8,516 nucleotides of DNA from Fibrobacterales bacterium (GTDB lineage Bacteria > Fibrobacterota > Fibrobacteria > Fibrobacterales > Fibrobacteraceae), in NCBI GenBank assembly GCA_025997455.1, contig BNUP01000094.1, positions 1 to 8,516 on the forward strand, given 5' to 3'. The notes beneath the pieces are model-generated. The model saw only the letters and a list, made by a program, of their open reading frames with translations. It was not told where the DNA came from and did no database searches. Each line of letters starts with the position of its first letter. Position 1 is the first letter of the stretch. Shown here piece after piece: positions 5,666 to 8,516 of this stretch. A program made the translations under genes and the position numbers.

Positions 5666-6397
5666 ATGTCTATTTTAGAAATTCAAAATATTCACAAGTC
5701 CTTTGGCGAACATAAGGTTCTAAACGGCGTTTCTCTCGCGGTTGAAAAAGGCGAAGTTATTGTTTTGCTCGGTCCAAGCGGTAGCGGAAAGAGCACGGTT
5801 TTAAGGTGCATAAACGGACTTGAACCAATAAGCAGCGGGAGTATCATTTTAGACGGAGAAACCATAACCGCTCCCAATACAAAATGGAATAAAATTCGCC
5901 AAAGAATGGGAATGGTTTTTCAGAGTTATGAGTTATTTTCGCACAAAAGTATAATTGAGAACATTACGCTTGCACCTGTGGTTGCACAAAAACGAGACAT
6001 AAAAGAGGTTACCGAACAAGCACTGAAACTGCTCGCCCGCGTGGGTTTAACGGAAAAACAAAACGCTTATCCGAGGCAACTTTCGGGCGGTCAAAAGCAG
6101 AGGGTGGCTATAATCCGTGCCTTGTGTATGAATCCCGAATTGATGTTGCTCGATGAAATTACCGCCGCTCTTGACCCTGAAATGACCCGTGAGGTTTTAG
6201 ATGTGATTTTGGATTTGGCTCGCGACGGAATGACTATGCTAATTGTAACGCACGAAATGGCTTTTGCCGCCGCAGTGGCGGATAAAATTGCATTTCTCGA
6301 TGGCGGTGTTATAAACGAACTTTCTCCCGCAAAGGAATTTTTTGAAAATCCCAAATGCGATCGTGCAAAGAAATTTTTAGATAAATTTAAGTTTTAG
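5666..6397 (+). CDS. Polar amino-acid ABC transporter ATP-binding protein (GlnQ/HisP type)
   Basis: The cytoplasmic ATPase drives the importer as a dimer. All functional motifs are intact in 243 residues: Walker A GPSGSGKST (36-44), Q-loop MVFQ with Gln86, signature LSGGQ (139-143), Walker B LMLLDE (159-164, catalytic Glu164), D-loop ALDPE (168-172) and switch His196 in VTHEM. LLDEITAALDPE replaces the commoner LFDEPTSALDPE; I recall similar forms in part of this family, so it is not a defect. The ATG at 5666 has AAGGAG (5655-5660) 5 bp upstream, and the gene starts 9 bp after the second permease. It closes the operon order binding protein, permease, permease, ATPase, so the importer is complete. 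No clear T-tract terminator follows. Confidence 0.95.
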   Translation: MSILEIQNIHKSFGEHKVLNGVSLAVEKGEVIVLLGPSGSGKSTVLRCINGLEPISSGSIILDGETITAPNTKWNKIRQRMGMVFQSYELFSHKSIIENITLAPVVAQKRDIKEVTEQALKLLARVGLTEKQNAYPRQLSGGQKQRVAIIRALCMNPELMLLDEITAALDPEMTREVLDVILDLARDGMTMLIVTHEMAFAAAVADKIAFLDGGVINELSPAKEFFENPKCDRAKKFLDKFKF

Positions 6398-6466
6398 AGT
6401 GCGGCTCGTCACCAGCGAGGGTGCAACCCGAAGCAACCCATAGAATGCAGTAGTGGTTTATTATTG

Positions 6467-6507
6467 TTTCTTTCTTTTCTGTCAATCCAAAAAATGCAAT
6501 GTTAAAT
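6467..6507 (+). repeat. Direct repeat copy A (uninterrupted form)
   Basis: A TTTCTTTCTTTT pyrimidine tract, then CTGTCAATCC, then the 19-mer AAAAAATGCAATGTTAAAT (6489-6507). The same three blocks recur at 6660-6742, where 39 extra bases separate CTGTCAATCC from the 19-mer. This copy shows the form without the insert. Confidence 0.8.
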
Positions 6508-6518
6508 GCACGCATTGG

Positions 6519-6541
6519 ATATTCGGGTCAAGCCCGAATAT
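6519..6541 (+). repeat. Palindrome ATATTCGGG-TCAAG-CCCGAATAT
   Basis: A perfect 9-bp stem with a 5-base loop. With its flanks (TGG before, GACA after) it resembles the dispersed TGGAT...CGGGTCAAGCCCG...ATGACA repeats found in many bacterial genomes. No T-tract follows, so it is not a classical terminator. Confidence 0.8.
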
Positions 6542-6547
6542 GACATT

Positions 6548-6575
6548 GTAGGGGCGTATTGCAATACGCCCCTAC
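6548..6575 (+). repeat. 28-bp perfect palindrome GTAGGGGCGTATTG and its complement
   Basis: Fourteen bases are followed immediately by their exact reverse complement, with no loop. This is the GTAGGGGCG...CGCCCCTAC type of dispersed repeat that I recall from several phyla. It could form a cruciform or a stable mRNA hairpin downstream of the transporter operon. Confidence 0.85.
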
Positions 6576-6579
6576 GGAA

Positions 6580-6600
6580 GGGCGGGTTTAAAACCCGCCC
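6580..6600 (+). repeat. Palindrome GGGCGGGTTT-A-AAACCCGCCC
   Basis: A 10-bp stem with a single central base, followed by CTAC as in the palindrome at 6548-6575. The two share the GGGGCG/GGGCGG core and the CGCCCCTAC end, so they look like members of one repeat family placed side by side. Confidence 0.8.
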
Positions 6601-6610
6601 CTACATCGTC

Positions 6611-6628
6611 ATTCCCGCGAATGCGGGA
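6611..6628 (+). repeat. Dyad TCCCGC-GAAT-GCGGGA (6613-6628) in an ATTCCCGCGAATGCGGGA repeat
   Basis: A perfect 6-bp stem with a 4-base loop, preceded by CGTC. CGTCATTCCCGCGAATGCGGG is a well-known form of dispersed short palindromic repeat in bacterial genomes. Confidence 0.7.
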
Positions 6629-6659
6629 CACCAAGCCGTTAGGCGACTGGACAGACTAA

Positions 6660-6742
6660 TTTCTTTCTTTTTTTCTGTCAATCCGGGATGCATTGTCATA
6701 CTCGTGCCCCGATACGAGTATACAAAAAATGCAATGTTAAAT
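6660..6742 (+). repeat. Direct repeat copy B, interrupted by a 39-bp hairpin segment
   Basis: Same blocks as copy A (pyrimidine tract, CTGTCAATCC at 6675-6684, the 19-mer at 6724-6742), but with 39 bp (6685-6723) in between. The insert contains a perfect 8-bp stem ATACTCGT/ACGAGTAT (6698-6705, 6714-6721) with loop GCCCCGAT. Comparison of the copies suggests insertion of a small hairpin element here or its precise loss from copy A. Confidence 0.8.
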
Positions 6743-6743
6743 T

Positions 6744-6785
6744 CCCCACACCCTACACCCTACACGCCACACCCTATACCCTAAC
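6744..6785 (+). repeat. Heptamer array of CCCYAYA type upstream of the gene at 6822
   Basis: Six 7-bp units: CCCCACA, CCCTACA, CCCTACA, CGCCACA, CCCTATA, CCCTAAC. It shares unit order and an exact 20-mer (6762-6781) with the array at 1053-1080. It ends 24 bp before the -10-like hexamer at 6810. Confidence 0.85.
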
Positions 6786-6798
6786 CTGCAACGCCGCG

Positions 6799-6821
6799 TG
6801 CAAACTTTCTACCTTCCCCAA
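6799..6821 (+). promoter_or_regulatory. Putative promoter element of the TrmA-like gene, leaderless geometry
   Basis: TGCAAACTTTCTACCTTCCC (6799-6818) matches the element before nuoL at 19 of 20 positions, with the ATG at the same 3-bp distance. TACCTT (6810-6815) is 6 bp from the ATG. There is no Shine-Dalgarno. The distance from the last CCCTATA unit to this hexamer is 31 bp, against 20 bp at nuoL, a difference of about one helical turn. Confidence 0.5.
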
Positions 6822-8033
6822 ATGACAAAGAAAGAACAGATTCTCAATTGGTCTGTGACCAACAAAATTCCGGGTAAAATTCAAGCGATTTTTTCCGCAG
6901 AAAATGAGACGGCAGGCGGCGATTTTCGCTATATTTTACGCGAGGTAAAAGGCAAACAAGTATTGGTTTGGGAAGGCATTTTTCCGAATTTTCCGGTTCC
7001 GGACTCATTATTAAAAATAGAGGAACAACTTCAAAAAGACCATTTACGCCAATTCAAAAAACAAATTTTACAAATTATTTTCCGCACCTGCGGAGACACA
7101 GCAACCGACACACCTCGTTTCGGTGCGTTAATTCAATGTTCGCTCAGCACTTCCGAACAAACCCGTGCATATAAAACATTCTTGGAATTTTTACAGAGAA
7201 GTCATCCCGAAATTTTATGTTGTCATTCCGTAAGCACAAGACCATACTTCCCATTTGATACATCAAATCCGCCCGCCGCAATGCAATACACGCTGCATAA
7301 AGGTTTCGGTGCGGAATTTTTGCCTCTCGCAAACAGCGGTTTTTATTTTCACATATTGGACTACCTGCCAAAAAGCAAAGGAACTTATTTACAACTTCCC
7401 GATAAATTGCACGAATGGCTGCACCCCGCAAAAGGCGACCGATTACTCGCTTGTCATTGCGGAGCGGCACTTGAGGCTTTATCTCTCACAAAAAATTTTG
7501 CAGATGTGAATTGCCTCGATGTTCGTGAATGGGCAAAATTGTCCTTTGAAAAAAATACAAGTGCAAATAAAATTGTAAATGCAAAATTTTTCCGCGATAA
7601 ATTAGATGCGGATTGGGTGAAAAAATTTTTTGCGGGTGAAAAAAATAAAGGTAAATGGACAATTTTTCTAAACCCTCCGCAAGGCGAACTCCTCTCACAA
7701 CCGCTCACTCAAAGCATAGCCGCAACCGCACCCGAAAGAATTGTGCATATTATCGGAGACTTAGAAAATGCGGCAAGAGAAGTTAAACGGTGGCGCAGTG
7801 CAGGATATATTTTACGGAAAATATTACCCGTTGAATGGCATCCCGAATTAAAACATTTAGATTTGGCTATGCTTTTTGTTCCCGACCGTGACGGCTTGCT
7901 TGGGAGAAAACCTAACGCAAAACCAAATGCAAATTCGCAACAGACAAAATTGCAACAGGGAAAATCTCGGCAAACAACCAAAGCGAAACCGAAAGAAAAA
8001 AAGAATTATGCACCGCGTTTTGTCCAAAGATAA
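6822..8033 (+). CDS. TrmA/RlmD-fold RNA m5U methyltransferase homologue lacking catalytic residues (probable pseudoenzyme)
   Basis: From ATG 6822 the protein has 403 residues. The C-terminal half follows the Rossmann-type methyltransferase domain of RNA uracil-5 methyltransferases: motif I region DRLLACHCGAALEALSL (206-222) against LDLYCGxG; acidic strand NCLDV (230-234); FLNPPQGEL (282-290) where active enzymes have DPPRxGL; and ERIVHIIGDLENAARE (305-320) aligning to RIVYVSCNPATLARD. In that alignment the catalytic Cys becomes Gly312, the general-base Glu of HxE becomes Asp347 in HLD, and the Asp of DPP becomes Asn284. No Fe-S cysteine cluster or clear TRAM domain is visible at the N-terminus. 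Residues 362-403 are a Lys/Arg/Gln/Asn-rich, probably disordered and RNA-binding tail. The fold assignment comes from motif order and spacing; loss of m5U activity is inferred. A GTG at 6798 is in frame, but its eight codons would be the promoter element. The 3' end overlaps the next gene by 26 bp. Confidence 0.7.
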   Translation: MTKKEQILNWSVTNKIPGKIQAIFSAENETAGGDFRYILREVKGKQVLVWEGIFPNFPVPDSLLKIEEQLQKDHLRQFKKQILQIIFRTCGDTATDTPRFGALIQCSLSTSEQTRAYKTFLEFLQRSHPEILCCHSVSTRPYFPFDTSNPPAAMQYTLHKGFGAEFLPLANSGFYFHILDYLPKSKGTYLQLPDKLHEWLHPAKGDRLLACHCGAALEALSLTKNFADVNCLDVREWAKLSFEKNTSANKIVNAKFFRDKLDADWVKKFFAGEKNKGKWTIFLNPPQGELLSQPLTQSIAATAPERIVHIIGDLENAAREVKRWRSAGYILRKILPVEWHPELKHLDLAMLFVPDRDGLLGRKPNAKPNANSQQTKLQQGKSRQTTKAKPKEKKNYAPRFVQR

Positions 8034-8516
8034 GGCTTTGCATTTATTAAAAACCGCTCACTACGCCGATTTGGCGAAGGATGCTCACGCACTTCGCAAC
8101 GAACTGCACAATCCAAAAGAGGTGAGTTATACCGTTTTCCAAATTATAAATTACACAAATATATGCGAAATAGGCTGTTCCTTTTGCTCCTTCAAAAACG
8201 GAAAGCCATACACACTCGAATTGGAAGAAATCGAGGAACAGGCACGGCAGGCAAAGGCTCGCGGAGCGGTTGGAATTTTTTTGCAGGGCGGAGTAAATTC
8301 AGAAATTCTACTCGGTTATTATTTTCAGGTATTAGAATTTTTAGCCAAAAAATTAAAAATGCCCGTGAGAGGATTTTCACCTGTGGAACTTTTTCACTTA
8401 GCGAAAGCAAAAGATATTTCTCTCAACGCTTTGTTAAAAGAGTTGAAATTTATGGGCTTGAGTTCCGTTCCGGGTGCAGGAGCGGAGATTATGACTCCGA
8501 GAATGCGAAAAATTCT
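8008..8516 (+). CDS. mqnC: MqnC-like radical SAM enzyme of futalosine-pathway menaquinone biosynthesis (5' part, cut by window end)
   Basis: MqnC (dehypoxanthine futalosine cyclase) uses a 4Fe-4S cluster and SAM to build the cyclic intermediate leading to menaquinone. The 169 visible codons show the cluster motif CEIGCSFC (CxxxCxxC) in INYTNICEIGCSFCSF, then GIFLQGGVNSEILLGYY, a RGFSPVELFHLAK segment and GLSSVPGAGAEIMTPRMRKIL. NYTN, LQGG and FSPxE favour MqnC over the paralogue MqnE (typically NPTN and VGG). GAGAEI argues against CofH/CofG, although these are related and the assignment is by recalled motifs. The frame is open to the window edge. The ATG at 8008 lies inside the preceding gene (26-bp overlap, different frame), with only an A/G-rich weak Shine-Dalgarno, so translational coupling is likely. 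No other mqn gene is visible. Confidence 0.78.
   Translation, partial: MHRVLSKDKALHLLKTAHYADLAKDAHALRNELHNPKEVSYTVFQIINYTNICEIGCSFCSFKNGKPYTLELEEIEEQARQAKARGAVGIFLQGGVNSEILLGYYFQVLEFLAKKLKMPVRGFSPVELFHLAKAKDISLNALLKELKFMGLSSVPGAGAEIMTPRMRKI

Larger units (their letters stand above)
6398..6821 (+). other. Gene-free interval filled with palindromes and repeats
   Basis: About 420 bp between the transporter ATPase and the gene at 6822 hold no credible CDS. From left to right: a segment at 6401-6456 with GGGT-GCA-ACCC (6419-6429) and CTCG/CGAG (6405-6408, 6416-6419), like the widespread GTCATTGCGAG...CGAAGCAATCC interspersed repeat; a direct repeat (6467-6507); four dyads (6519-6628); the second copy of the direct repeat with a hairpin inside it (6660-6742); a heptamer array (6744-6785); and a promoter-like element (6799-6821). 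It reads as an accumulation site for short interspersed repeats. Confidence 0.75.

Noticed and set aside
5666..6397. DEITA in place of DEPTS as a defect in the ATPase
   Set aside because: The catalytic Glu and the D-loop ALDPE are intact, and I recall similar DExTAALDPE forms in this family.
6548..6600. Rho-independent terminator of the transporter operon
   Set aside because: Stems are strong, but no T-tract follows any of them; the palindromes match dispersed repeat families better.
6506..6784. Open frame of 92 codons on the + strand
   Set aside because: It runs through the palindromes and the heptamer array, and its peptide is a translation of repeats. It has no ribosome site or recognisable domain.
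6798..6821. GTG start adding eight residues to the TrmA-like protein
   Set aside because: These bases are the element shared with nuoL, where they are non-coding; the ATG at 6822 is at the same distance from the element as in nuoL.

Overview
The window is a stretch of bacterial chromosome, moderately AT-rich (estimated by eye), with every gene on the + strand. The cautious taxonomic reading is an anaerobic or microaerobic, menaquinone-using Gram-negative. Reasons: a lipoprotein amino-acid transporter that resembles Campylobacter CjaA by recalled sequence, a complex I subunit, and a futalosine-pathway radical SAM enzyme. The promoter style, with C-TAYCTT-CYC placed directly before an ATG, reminds me of Fibrobacterota. 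That assignment is weak and was not checked by alignment.

Layout. 1-122: the C-terminal end of an unidentified protein. 191-979: argB (acetylglutamate kinase, arginine biosynthesis). 972-1112: two heptanucleotide repeat arrays and a promoter-like element. 1113-3062: nuoL (proton-pumping subunit of NADH-quinone oxidoreductase), with no other nuo gene beside it. 3063-3409: a repeat-rich intergenic region in which a 65-bp unit occurs twice around a cluster of small palindromes; the second copy supplies a near-consensus sigma70 promoter. 3410-6397: a four-gene polar amino-acid ABC importer (lipoprotein binding protein, two permeases, ATPase), probably for cysteine. 6398-6821: about 420 bp without a credible gene, packed with palindromes, direct repeats and a second heptamer array. 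6822-8033: a TrmA/RlmD-fold protein whose catalytic residues are replaced. 8008-8516: the start of an MqnC-like radical SAM enzyme, overlapping the previous gene by 26 bp and cut by the window end.

Functional links. The transporter is one operon (gaps of 29, 1 and 9 bp, with Shine-Dalgarno sequences). nuoL and the MqnC-like gene both concern respiration: NuoL works in quinone reduction and MqnC makes menaquinone. They are far apart and not in one operon.

The least ordinary features are: (1) three genes (191, 1113, 6822) with no Shine-Dalgarno but a TAYCTT hexamer 6-7 bp before the ATG, which is leaderless-transcript geometry; (2) the degenerate, probably non-catalytic TrmA/RlmD-like protein coupled to mqnC; (3) the repeat architecture of the three large intergenic regions. 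No tRNA, rRNA, CRISPR array, transposase or phage gene was seen.
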